Positions 1 through 6,806 of a DNA stretch of 21,788 bases are shown here, in pieces. The stretch is from JACKCB01 sp964452775 (GTDB lineage: Bacteria > Chloroflexota > Anaerolineae > Promineifilales > Promineifilaceae). Position numbers and translations under genes: made by a program. Every line of letters begins with the position of its first letter. Positions within the stretch are counted from its first letter, which is position 1. The notes beneath the pieces were generated by a model, which saw only the letters and a program-made list of their open reading frames with translations, was not told the DNA's origin and searched no databases. The DNA lies in NCBI GenBank assembly GCA_964452775.1, contig CAYVQP010000069.1, forward strand, positions 1-21,788, written 5' to 3'.

Positions 1-5
1 CCGGG

Positions 6-1421
6 TTAGTCCGTTTTTGCTTCGATCCGGCCGTCGCGGATGGCCGCCAGCAGGGCAGCATGGTCGCGCCCATTCTGATCGGCGTAGGCGACGCTGAACT
101 CAGCCAACGCATCTTCGAAGGCCGTGCTCTTGCCCATGTAGCCGGTCAAAATCGCTGCATCTCCCGAGCGAGTGTGGGCGCGAGCCAGGGCCCGGCCGCA
201 CAGTCGAGCGTAGTCTTTCAGGTTCTGCGCCTTCATCATCTCGGCCACCGGCTTGATCTTGGCGTCGCTGAGCTGGCGTAGGAAGAAGCGCCGTTTATCA
301 ACGCCGGTACCCGTCGTCCAACCCAGGAATATGTCGCTCGCCGCCTGCATCACCCGCTGGCCCATCACCACTCGTTCGCCGGCGTGGCCGAAGGGGCTGG
401 CGCCGCAATACGGCTCCAAGACCGATTGGCGCGCTTCCTTGAATTGCAGGAAGAGTGGATCACCATCGCCGGACATCATCAATAAGATTCCACAGGCGGT
501 CCCAACGCTACCTATGCCGACCACTTTCATGGCGTAATCTACAATTTCGAAGCGGTCGATAAGCAGCCGGCGGGCAGGGAGCAACGATTGCCGGTAACCC
601 TTTAGCGATTTCCTGGCGGTCTCCAGCATTTCTTGATCGCGCTGATCGCCGAAGTGAAAGATCAGCGGGGGCTGGTCCACAATCCGCGGCGAATCTCCCC
701 CGCTGTGGGTAAGCCTAGCGAACTCCTTCTCATGAGCGCTCGTCTCAGTAGCCTTGGCAAGCTTTTTGGAATAGAACTTTCGGTTTTCCTTGTCCTTGAT
801 GCCCTCGTCAATGACGGACTGGAAATCAATGGCCTCGTTCCACGCCTCCAATACCGGCATGCCGGCATATCTGGCCATATTTCGGCGATAGCTCTGCGCG
901 ACCAGCCAGGCCGCCTGTTTGCAGTCAGCCGGGTCGAAACCGTTCGATAGTCCTGCAATGTAAAAGCTGGCCGCGAGCCGCTTGACGTCCCACTCCCAGG
1001 GGGCGACAGTAACTTCATCGAAGTCATTGAGGTCAAAGATTACTTTCCGCTCCGCGGTTGCGAAGCCGCCAAAGTTCAGCAAGTGGCAGTCGCCATCGGC
1101 AACCAGGTTCAGGCCGGTGGAAGGGGTATGAGCCAGATCATAGGCCATGATGGCCGCCGCGCCGCGATAAAACGTGAACGGGCTGGCCATCATCCGGCCG
1201 TAGCGAATCGGGAGCAGCTCTTCAATACGTCCCTTGCTGCTCTCAACCAGCATGTCCACCGGGTCCGGGCGGCCGGCCGGCGCTACCCACTCTGCCTGGG
1301 CGCTTAACGGAGCAATCTCGCGCAAAGCCTTCCCTTTTGCCAGGCGCTCGCTGTTCCGCAAGAGATGGGTTTGCACCGGCACTGCGGCCTTCGTCAATCT
1401 AGGAATACTTTCTTCGGACAT
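6..1421 (-). CDS. DUF2252 family protein
   Basis: The 471-residue product matches DUF2252 in length and in its core motifs. It is a soluble protein of unknown biochemical function, with no signal peptide or membrane segment. Visible motifs are DGDCHLLNFGG (about residues 109-119) and FDLNDFDE (about 129-136). Their layout resembles the catalytic-loop Asp/Asn and metal-binding Asp of aminoglycoside-phosphotransferase-like kinases, but that comparison is inference from motif shape. The chosen ATG at 1421 has a strong AGGAAGAGG ribosome site about 4 bases upstream; an in-frame start at 1451 lacks one. The gene stands alone, diverging from the regulator at 1960. Two small hairpins (1452-1468 and 1471-1495) would lie in its 5' leader. 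The family call is firm; the function is not known. Confidence 0.88.
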   Translation of the reverse strand: MSEESIPRLTKAAVPVQTHLLRNSERLAKGKALREIAPLSAQAEWVAPAGRPDPVDMLVESSKGRIEELLPIRYGRMMASPFTFYRGAAAIMAYDLAHTPSTGLNLVADGDCHLLNFGGFATAERKVIFDLNDFDEVTVAPWEWDVKRLAASFYIAGLSNGFDPADCKQAAWLVAQSYRRNMARYAGMPVLEAWNEAIDFQSVIDEGIKDKENRKFYSKKLAKATETSAHEKEFARLTHSGGDSPRIVDQPPLIFHFGDQRDQEMLETARKSLKGYRQSLLPARRLLIDRFEIVDYAMKVVGIGSVGTACGILLMMSGDGDPLFLQFKEARQSVLEPYCGASPFGHAGERVVMGQRVMQAASDIFLGWTTGTGVDKRRFFLRQLSDAKIKPVAEMMKAQNLKDYARLCGRALARAHTRSGDAAILTGYMGKSTAFEDALAEFSVAYADQNGRDHAALLAAIRDGRIEAKTD

Positions 1422-1879
1422 TGTTCCTCTTCCTGTAATTGATATCACCAAGGTAGCTTGTCGCTACCCAGCAGCGGCTCCAAGGCGGCCGCTGCCGCCG
1501 CGCACTTAATCCTATGGATGTCTTCTGAGTAAGCTGGAGTGCCGGCCCTCCGCGTGAGCACCAGTCGCCGGCGCATGCCTGCACCAGGAGCAGCTGAGTG
1601 ATCAGTTCGGGCGGTTGTATGATTAGTTTAGCGATAAATTTACCGCCGTCCATATAACGAAAATGCTGACCGCGCCCATGCCAGGCGCAGCCTGTTTGGC
1701 GCGCCCCGTAGCCGCAGATCCGCCGGCGCTTACCCGCTGCGCCGCCATGCTTACTGCCGGCGCAGCGCGCAGTAGTAAACCCATATCCGCCCAGGCGCGC
1801 CACACGACGTTGGGCGCGCCACGCCAACGTAGGAGGGCCGCGGGTGTCGGCGAGCGAGCATTATACGATTTATACAAGA

Positions 1880-1937
1880 TATTACTTGACAATCTCCACG
1901 ACCGGCATACAATTCAGTTATTACTTGCACAATATCC
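1880..1937 (+). repeat. Direct repeat pair overlapping the promoter (possible operator)
   Basis: Copy 1 (1880-1897) reads TATTACTTGACAATCTCC and contains the -35 box. Copy 2 (1919-1937) reads TATTACTTGCACAATATCC and covers the predicted start of transcription and early leader. The copies are 39 bases apart and differ by a base insertion and a small change near the end. A repressor bound to both would block the promoter. Autoregulation by the adjacent regulator is an inference. Confidence 0.45.
1886..1913 (+). promoter_or_regulatory. Sigma70-type promoter for the regulator-folE-reductase operon
   Basis: A perfect TTGACA (1886-1891) is followed after 16 bases by TACAAT (1908-1913). This is the best promoter match in the window. 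Transcription would start near 1920, about 40 bases before the ATG at 1960. The promoter therefore argues against the longer reading frame that opens at 1663, which would begin upstream of it. Confidence 0.7.
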
Positions 1938-1959
1938 ATTCTTCAGAGGCGCAAAGCTG

Positions 1960-2646
1960 ATGGGCGAACTGACGAACATTTCTGGCGCACAGCACGACAT
2001 CCTGGGCTGTATCAAACGACTGGGCCAGGCGACCAATGCGGAGATCGCCGGCCGGCTCGATATCACCTACGAAGCGGTCCGGCAGCAGCTAAGGCAGTTG
2101 GAAGCAGCCCGGCTGGTCGTCTCGCACGCGCGGCGGGACGATGTGCGCGCAGGCCGCCCCACCCGCCTTTACGCCCTCAGCCCGGCCGGCGAAAACCTCT
2201 TCCCCAAGGCGTACGATGACCTGGCCCTGACCTTGATTGACACCGTCTCCTCCGCCCTGGGGCCGGAGGCGCTGGAGCAGATGCTGGCCACGCTGACCGA
2301 CAACAACGTGAACGAATGGGCGCCGCGCTTGCAGGGCATGACCCTGGTGGAGAAGCTGGACGCGCTGAAAAGTTACTACCTGGAGGACGATCCCTTCATG
2401 CAAGTAAACAACCGCGAGGCCGGCGATGAGTTGAAGTTGGTAGAGCGAAATTGCCCTTACCTGAACATCGCCTCCCGCCGGCCCGCTCTGTGCAGCGTCA
2501 CCGTTTCGACCCTTAGCCGGCTGTTGGGCTACGAGGTGTCGCGGGAGGAGCGCTTCCAGGACGGGCATGGGCGCTGCGTCTTTGCCGTGCACCTGGACCG
2601 GCCGGTCGAGCCGGCGGAGTTTCGTTTCGCCTTTGAAGCATCATAA
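1960..2646 (+). CDS. SufR-like winged-helix regulator with C-terminal cysteines
   Basis: The 228-residue product has a DeoR/ArsR-type winged helix at about residues 12-72, including ITYEAVRQQLRQLEAARLV as recognition region and a GRPTRLYALS wing. A C-terminal half follows that resembles SufR, the Fe-S-cluster-binding repressor of suf genes. Cysteines 165 (NCPYL), 178 (ALCSV) and 206 (GRCVF) are spaced C-x12-C-x27-C and could ligate a cluster. It therefore probably senses Fe-S status or redox, but here it heads an operon with folE and a flavin reductase rather than suf genes. The ATG at 1960 sits just after a promoter at 1886-1913 and has a modest GAGG-like site upstream. The frame stays open back to 1663, but that part precedes the promoter and looks non-coding. 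The regulator family is secure; the ligand and targets are inferred. Confidence 0.82.
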   Translation: MGELTNISGAQHDILGCIKRLGQATNAEIAGRLDITYEAVRQQLRQLEAARLVVSHARRDDVRAGRPTRLYALSPAGENLFPKAYDDLALTLIDTVSSALGPEALEQMLATLTDNNVNEWAPRLQGMTLVEKLDALKSYYLEDDPFMQVNNREAGDELKLVERNCPYLNIASRRPALCSVTVSTLSRLLGYEVSREERFQDGHGRCVFAVHLDRPVEPAEFRFAFEAS

Positions 2647-2709
2647 GCCTGAACCCCTTAATCGAGAGCTGCGGGTTCCAAAGAGTCCGAGGACAAGAGG
2701 ATATACAAC

Positions 2710-3330
2710 ATGCTAGACATCGCACCCATCGCACCCATCAAAGTCAACGGCAACGGACATCATCCGCTGCTGCCGGCCACACAGACGGACAGGGAAGCCA
2801 CCGTACGCCGGCTGTTGTACGACATCGGCGAGGACCCGACCCGCGAAGGGCTGTTGCGCACGCCGGAACGAGTGGCCCGCATGTTTGAGGAGCTGACCGC
2901 CGGCTATCACGTGGACCCGCAGCAACTGGTCAACGGGGCGCTGTTTGATGTCGAATACAGTGATATGATTGTGGTCAAGGACATCGAGTTCTACAGCCTG
3001 TGCGAGCACCATATGTTGCCTTTTTTTGGCCGGGCGCATGTAGCCTACATCCCCGGCGACAAGGTGATCGGCCTGAGCAAGATCCCGCGTATCGTGGATA
3101 TGTTCGCCCGCCGGCTGCAGATCCAGGAGCGCATGACCCGGCAGATTGCGGAGTTGATTGAGGAGACCTTGCAGCCGGTGGGCGTGGGCGTGGTGGTCGA
3201 AGGCCAACATATGTGCAGCATGATGCGCGGGGTAAAGAAGGCCGAGGCCAGCATGGTGACCAGCGCCCTGCTGGGTAGTTTCAAGGACAATCCGCAGACC
3301 CGCGCCGAATTTATGGCCCTGGTGAAGTGA
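2710..3330 (+). CDS. folE: GTP cyclohydrolase I (FolE)
   Basis: This cytoplasmic enzyme converts GTP to 7,8-dihydroneopterin triphosphate, the first step to tetrahydrofolate and other pterins. The 206-residue product is full length for the bacterial enzyme. Hallmarks are DPTREGLLRTPERVARM (about 42-58), the zinc-site motif SLCEHHMLPFFG (Cys98, His101), GLSKIPRIVDMFARRLQ (about 121-137) and GQHMCSMMRG (Cys169, the third zinc ligand). The first ~25 residues are low-complexity and variable, as is usual in this family. An AAGAGG ribosome site lies upstream of the ATG. The gene begins 63 bases after the SufR-like regulator and 67 bases before the FAD reductase, consistent with one transcript. No other folate gene is in the window. 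Confidence 0.97.
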   Translation: MLDIAPIAPIKVNGNGHHPLLPATQTDREATVRRLLYDIGEDPTREGLLRTPERVARMFEELTAGYHVDPQQLVNGALFDVEYSDMIVVKDIEFYSLCEHHMLPFFGRAHVAYIPGDKVIGLSKIPRIVDMFARRLQIQERMTRQIAELIEETLQPVGVGVVVEGQHMCSMMRGVKKAEASMVTSALLGSFKDNPQTRAEFMALVK

Positions 3331-3397
3331 TTCATCTCGCTGGCCCTGAACATTGGACCGGCGGGGCTTCCTACGTGAACCGTATAGGAGACAGCCA

Positions 3398-4576
3398 ATG
3401 ACTCGTTACAAATATTTAATCGCCGGCGGCGGCATGACCGCGGCCGCAGCCGCCAACGCCATTCGCGAAGAAGACAGCGAGGGGACGATCGGCATTATCT
3501 CGGCAGAATCGGAACAACCCTACAATCGCCCGCCGCTCTCTAAGAAGTTGTGGACCACGCAAAAGCCGCTGGCGACGATATTTCGCCAATTGCCGGCCGG
3601 TACGACCCTGCACAGTGGCCGCACCGCCCAACTGCTGGACCCCGGCCGGAAGCAACTGCTGGACGACCTGGGCCATATGTACAGCTACGACAAACTGTTG
3701 CTGGCCACGGGCAGCTCTCCCCGCCGGCTACCCTTTGGCGGCGAGGAGGTGATCTACTTCCGCACGGTCGGCGACTACCAACAGCTGCGCCGGCAGGCTG
3801 ACAGCCAGGAGCAATTCGCGGTCATCGGCGGCGGCTTCATTGGCTCAGAGGTCGCGGCGGCGCTGGCCATGCAGGGCCGGCAGGTGACCATGATTTTCCC
3901 CGAAGCCGGCATCGGCGGCCGAATCTTCCCGGCGGAAGTGGGCGCCCTTCTGAACGACTATTACCGCGAACATGGGGTAGAGGTGCTGTCCGAGGCGGCG
4001 GTCACGGACATCAGCGGATCGGGCAGCGAGATGGTGGTCGCGTTAAAGGATGGCCGCTCGCTGCCGGTGAACAGCGTGGTGGCGGGCATTGGCGTCATCC
4101 CCAACACCAACCTGGCGGAAGCGGCCGGCCTGCAGGTGGACAACGGCATTCGGGTCAATGAGCGGTTGCAGAGCAGCGATCCCGACATCTTCGCCGCCGG
4201 AGACGTAGCTAACTACCCGGATGCCTTGCTGGGCGTTCACCGGCGGGTGGAGCACGAGGACGCGGCGAACTCGATGGGCAAGATTGCCGGGCGCAACATG
4301 GCCGGCGCGCAACTCAGCTACGACTATTCGCCGATGTTTTATTCGGATATGTTTGACCTGGGCTATGAGGCGGTGGGCGACCTGGATGCGCGACTGGCCA
4401 CGGTGGTGGACTGGCAGGAACCCGGCCGGAAAGGGGTCATCTATTACCTGCACGGGGAGCGGCTGCGCGGCGTGCTACTGTGGAACGTGTGGGATCAGGT
4501 GGAGAATGCGAAGCAGCTCATTGCGCAGGGTGGTTCAGTGACGGCGCAGGACCTGATCGGGCGGTTGCCGGGATAG
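3398..4576 (+). CDS. FAD/NAD(P)-dependent oxidoreductase, AIF/ferredoxin-reductase type
   Basis: The 392-residue flavoprotein has two Rossmann motifs. The FAD site is at about residues 9-21 (AGGGMTAAAAANA) and the NAD(P) site at about 143-158 (IGGGFIGSEVAAALAM). Between them are YNRPPLSKKLW (42-52) and LLATGSSPRRL (101-111); DIFAAGDVANYPD (263-275) is the second FAD-contacting motif. The C-terminal ~90 residues match the reductase C-terminal domain of apoptosis-inducing-factor and rubredoxin/ferredoxin reductase-like enzymes. It probably passes electrons from NAD(P)H to a small Fe-S protein, but no ferredoxin or oxygenase is nearby, so the partner is unknown. No CxxxxC redox disulfide is present, which excludes a lipoamide- or thioredoxin-reductase role. 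The ATG at 3398 has a good AGGAG site; an upstream in-frame ATG at 3353 does not. It is last in the operon with the regulator and folE. Confidence 0.9.
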   Translation: MTRYKYLIAGGGMTAAAAANAIREEDSEGTIGIISAESEQPYNRPPLSKKLWTTQKPLATIFRQLPAGTTLHSGRTAQLLDPGRKQLLDDLGHMYSYDKLLLATGSSPRRLPFGGEEVIYFRTVGDYQQLRRQADSQEQFAVIGGGFIGSEVAAALAMQGRQVTMIFPEAGIGGRIFPAEVGALLNDYYREHGVEVLSEAAVTDISGSGSEMVVALKDGRSLPVNSVVAGIGVIPNTNLAEAAGLQVDNGIRVNERLQSSDPDIFAAGDVANYPDALLGVHRRVEHEDAANSMGKIAGRNMAGAQLSYDYSPMFYSDMFDLGYEAVGDLDARLATVVDWQEPGRKGVIYYLHGERLRGVLLWNVWDQVENAKQLIAQGGSVTAQDLIGRLPG

Positions 4577-4578
4577 CG

Positions 4579-4631
4579 CATCTCCGCGGCGACGGGCCGG
4601 TTAGCCAGCCGGCTCGTCCCGGTTGGAGATG
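4579..4631. repeat. Two-part inverted repeat just after the oxidoreductase
   Basis: Outer arms CATCTCC (4579-4585) and GGAGATG (4625-4631) enclose inner arms GACGGGCCGG (4591-4600) and CCGGCTCGTC (4609-4618), which pair fully with one G-U. It starts two bases after the stop codon at 4576. It has no T-tract, so it may stabilise the 3' end of the message rather than terminate it. Confidence 0.55.
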
Positions 4632-4661
4632 AAGTGGAGGGAGGCTGCGCTGGGCCGGAGC

Positions 4662-4692
4662 AGGGGCCGTACACAGTGTGCCACGCCCCTTT
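4662..4692 (+). terminator. Weak terminator-like hairpin
   Basis: AGGGGC (4662-4667) pairs with GCCCCT (4685-4690) around an inner CACA-G-TGTG, followed only by TT. It could end the folE operon transcript, but the T-run is too short for a firm call. Confidence 0.3.
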
Positions 4693-4869
4693 GTAAATCG
4701 AGATTTCATCTCGATGCCCGATTTGAAAAATCGGGTTACAGNNNNNNNNNNNNNNNNNNNNNNNNNNNNNNNNNNNNNNNNNNNNNNNNNNNNNNNNNNN
4801 NNNNNNNNNNNNNNNNNNNNNNNNNNNNNNNNNNNNNNNNNGCTGCCCGATTTGGAAAATCGGGTTACA
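4692..4869 (+). repeat. Double-hairpin repeat, one full and one partial copy around a gap
   Basis: The left copy (4692-4740) begins TGTAA, has stem 1 ATCGAGAT-TTC-ATCTCGAT, then stem 2 CCCGATTT-GAA-AAATCGGG, and ends TTACA. Right of the 100-N gap, 4846-4869 holds only stem 2 (CCCGATTT-GGA-AAATCGGG) and TTACA, so a second copy is cut by the gap. The same element recurs at 6473-6566 and 10963-11047, always in this orientation and always outside genes. A tandem array collapsed by the assembler is the likely reason for the gap. It could be a REP/MITE-like element; no transposase is present. Confidence 0.8.
4742..4841. other. Assembly gap (100 N)
   Basis: Exactly 100 N lie between two copies of the double-hairpin repeat. 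The true length is unknown. Confidence 0.98.
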
Positions 4870-4878
4870 CGGCGCCGG

Positions 4879-6459
4879 CTACGCGTCCTCCGCCTGGTAT
4901 GTGGCCAGCATCTTTCGTTCTTCATCCCGTTTGGGGAAGAAGACGAAGACCAGCGCCGCGCCAATCAGTACGGCGATGATGCCCGCCAGGTAGGCCTGGT
5001 CGTCGCCGGCCAGGAAGGCGGTCTTGGCCGCGGCGGTAATTTGGTCAGCATATTGCGGATATTGTCCCGCCATCGCCTGCGCCCCGGCATAGGACATCTC
5101 CAGGCTGTTGGTCACGTCGGCGGGAATCTGGGTCGCGTCGGGCGAGCCGGCCAGCGAGGCAGCGATGGTCGCCGTATAGCCGGCGGCAAGCAGCGCCCCA
5201 AACAGCGACTGCATCAGCGCGCCGCCCAGGTCGCGCTGTAAATCGGCCGTGCCGGAAGCCATGCCCACCCGGGTCACCGGCACGGAAGCGGTCAGCGAGC
5301 GGGAGGCCGGCGTCCCCGCCAGTCCCACTCCGATTCCCACCAGGGAATAACCCAGCCCGACCTGCCAGTATGCGCTGCCCTCTTCCCACAATAGCAGCAT
5401 GGCCACGAAGCCTAGCAGCACGAAAAAATAGCCGGCCAGCAAGGTGAAGCGCGCTCCTCGCTCCTCTACCAGCACCGCCGAGCGCGGCGCGACCAGGATC
5501 ATGAAGGCCGCGGCGGGAAGAATGGCCAGCCCGGCGTCTACGGTCGAGTAACCCAGCACGTTTTGCAGAAATTGTTGGCCGATGAACATGGCTCCCATCA
5601 GCGAGCCAAAGACGATGATGCCGCCGACGGCCGCCACCCAGAATGTGGGCCGGGCGGCCACCTTCAGGTCATACAGCGGGTTTGGGGCGCGCCGCTGCCG
5701 GAGGACAAACAGCAACAGGGTTACCGCGGCGACGGCCAGCAGACCCAGCACCAACGACCGCATGCTGGCCACCGGCGCAAAGTTGATGGCCAGCACAAAC
5801 GTACCCACCAGGACGACCGAGAGGATGCCGCCGATGTTATCCACGACCTCGTCCGTTTCGTTTACGTGCGAGGGCAGGTATTTTAAAGCCATGAGCAGCG
5901 CCACTACAGCCACCGGCAGCACCACAAAGAACACGGAGTTCCAGGGGAAGCGCGTCAAGAGCAATCCGGATAGCAAGGGGCCGCTGGCGCTGATCGCCCC
6001 GCCGATCGCCGCCCACAGCGCAATGGCCTGCGTGCGTCCGGCCCCCGGCCCCCACAGGGCCGCAATCAGGGCCAGCGTGGTCGGGTAAGCCATCCCGGCG
6101 GCAAAGCCGCCAAAGAGCCGGCCGGCGATGAGCACCTGAATCGTGGGCGCAAGGGCGCAGATGAGGGCTGCCGGAATGGCCAGCACGACCCCCAGCACCG
6201 CCATCTGCTTGCGGCCGTAACGGTCGCCAAGCGCGCCCAGCCAGAGCACTGAGCAGGCCAGCCCCAGTGAATAGGCGACCGCCACCAGGTTTAACTGTGT
6301 CTGTGAGGCGTCGAAGTAATCCCCGATTGAGGGTAGAGCCACGTTTGCCATTGCCAGCGGCAGGTTTGCCACCGCCGCCACCATGATCAGCGTGGCCAGA
6401 ACCAGCCGGGCGTTCGCCGGGGCGCTTTCGTTCGTCATTGTTGCCGGTGTGGAAGTCAT
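4879..6459 (-). CDS. DHA2-family MFS multidrug-type transporter (14 TM)
   Basis: The 526-residue hydrophobic protein belongs to the drug:H+ antiporter-2 branch of the major facilitator superfamily. Motif A, GALGDRYGRKQ, is at about residues 75-85 between TM2 and TM3. Motif C, GGAISASGPLLSGLL, is at about 153-167 in TM5 and marks exporters. The length, about 14 hydrophobic segments and the long polar loop before the last TM (SLAGSPDATQI... onward) fit DHA2 (EmrB/QacA-like) proteins. It likely expels a small organic molecule using the proton gradient; the substrate cannot be told from sequence. The ATG at 6459 has a GAGG site 6-7 bases upstream. Double-hairpin repeats lie immediately upstream (from 6473) and downstream (4692-4869), so the gene is a separate module. 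No adjacent regulator or membrane-fusion partner is seen. Confidence 0.93.
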   Translation of the reverse strand: MTSTPATMTNESAPANARLVLATLIMVAAVANLPLAMANVALPSIGDYFDASQTQLNLVAVAYSLGLACSVLWLGALGDRYGRKQMAVLGVVLAIPAALICALAPTIQVLIAGRLFGGFAAGMAYPTTLALIAALWGPGAGRTQAIALWAAIGGAISASGPLLSGLLLTRFPWNSVFFVVLPVAVVALLMALKYLPSHVNETDEVVDNIGGILSVVLVGTFVLAINFAPVASMRSLVLGLLAVAAVTLLLFVLRQRRAPNPLYDLKVAARPTFWVAAVGGIIVFGSLMGAMFIGQQFLQNVLGYSTVDAGLAILPAAAFMILVAPRSAVLVEERGARFTLLAGYFFVLLGFVAMLLLWEEGSAYWQVGLGYSLVGIGVGLAGTPASRSLTASVPVTRVGMASGTADLQRDLGGALMQSLFGALLAAGYTATIAASLAGSPDATQIPADVTNSLEMSYAGAQAMAGQYPQYADQITAAAKTAFLAGDDQAYLAGIIAVLIGAALVFVFFPKRDEERKMLATYQAEDA

Positions 6460-6472
6460 AGTCGTCCTCGTC

Positions 6473-6566
6473 TGTAAATCGAGTTTTCAACTCGATCCCG
6501 ATTTGGAAAATCGGGTTACTGTAAATCGAATTTTCAATTCGATCCCGATTTACAAAATCGGGTTAC
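6473..6566 (+). repeat. Tandem pair of 47-bp double-hairpin repeats
   Basis: Unit 1 (6473-6519) has stem 1 ATCGAGTT-TTC-AACTCGAT and stem 2 CCCGATTT-GGA-AAATCGGG. Unit 2 (6520-6566) has stem 1 ATCGAATT-TTC-AATTCGAT and stem 2 CCCGATTT-ACA-AAATCGGG. Both begin TGTAA and end TTAC. The stem-1 differences between units are compensatory and the TTC loop is unchanged. The pair begins about 14 bases upstream of the MFS start codon and runs up to a 100-N gap. Confidence 0.85.
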
Positions 6567-6568
6567 GG

Positions 6569-6668
6569 NNNNNNNNNNNNNNNNNNNNNNNNNNNNNNNN
6601 NNNNNNNNNNNNNNNNNNNNNNNNNNNNNNNNNNNNNNNNNNNNNNNNNNNNNNNNNNNNNNNNNNNN
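6569..6668. other. Assembly gap (100 N)
   Basis: Exactly 100 N directly follow the tandem double-hairpin repeat. The next 138 bases up to the sulfatase stop hold no gene or clear signal. Confidence 0.98.
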
Positions 6669-6806
6669 ACCAAGAAAAGTATGCTCAAGCGCAGCAAGCC
6701 ATTTCGCCGGCGTAACCTCCAGTGTGCTAAAGCGTGCTTGCCACTCTAGCCAGCGGCTTCAACCGGCGCCGCGCTCACTTGCAGGCAATCCTGCCGGCGC
6801 GCCACG

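Larger units (their letters stand above)
1422..1959. other. Divergent intergenic region with hairpins and an AT-rich island
   Basis: No convincing gene lies in these 538 bases. Next to the DUF2252 start are two perfect hairpins: GGTAGC/GCTACC at 1452-1468 and GCAGCGGC/GCCGCTGC at 1471-1495. An AT-rich island at about 1616-1641 is flanked by GGCGGT (1610-1615) and ACCGCC (1642-1647); it is a possible leftward promoter or operator area, though no clear -35/-10 pair was found there. The stretch 1680-1830 is very GC-rich and holds three GGCGCGCC octamers (1698, 1793, 1813). It also holds an inverted repeat ACGTTGG/CCAACGT (1807-1830). The rightward promoter and a direct repeat follow and are listed separately. 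Confidence 0.6.

Noticed and set aside
1663..1959. N-terminal extension of the SufR-like regulator (327-residue reading)
   Set aside because: The extra 99 codons precede a consensus promoter at 1886-1913 and have no family-like sequence; the ATG at 1960 fits the known domain start.
3398..4576. Thioredoxin or lipoamide reductase
   Set aside because: No redox-active CxxC or CxxxxC motif; the C-terminal domain is of the ferredoxin-reductase/AIF type.
4692..6566. CRISPR array
   Set aside because: The repeats are contiguous double hairpins without unique spacers, and no cas gene is present.
6669..6806. Small gene between the gap and the sulfatase
   Set aside because: No start with a ribosome site and no recognisable product; treated as empty intergenic sequence.
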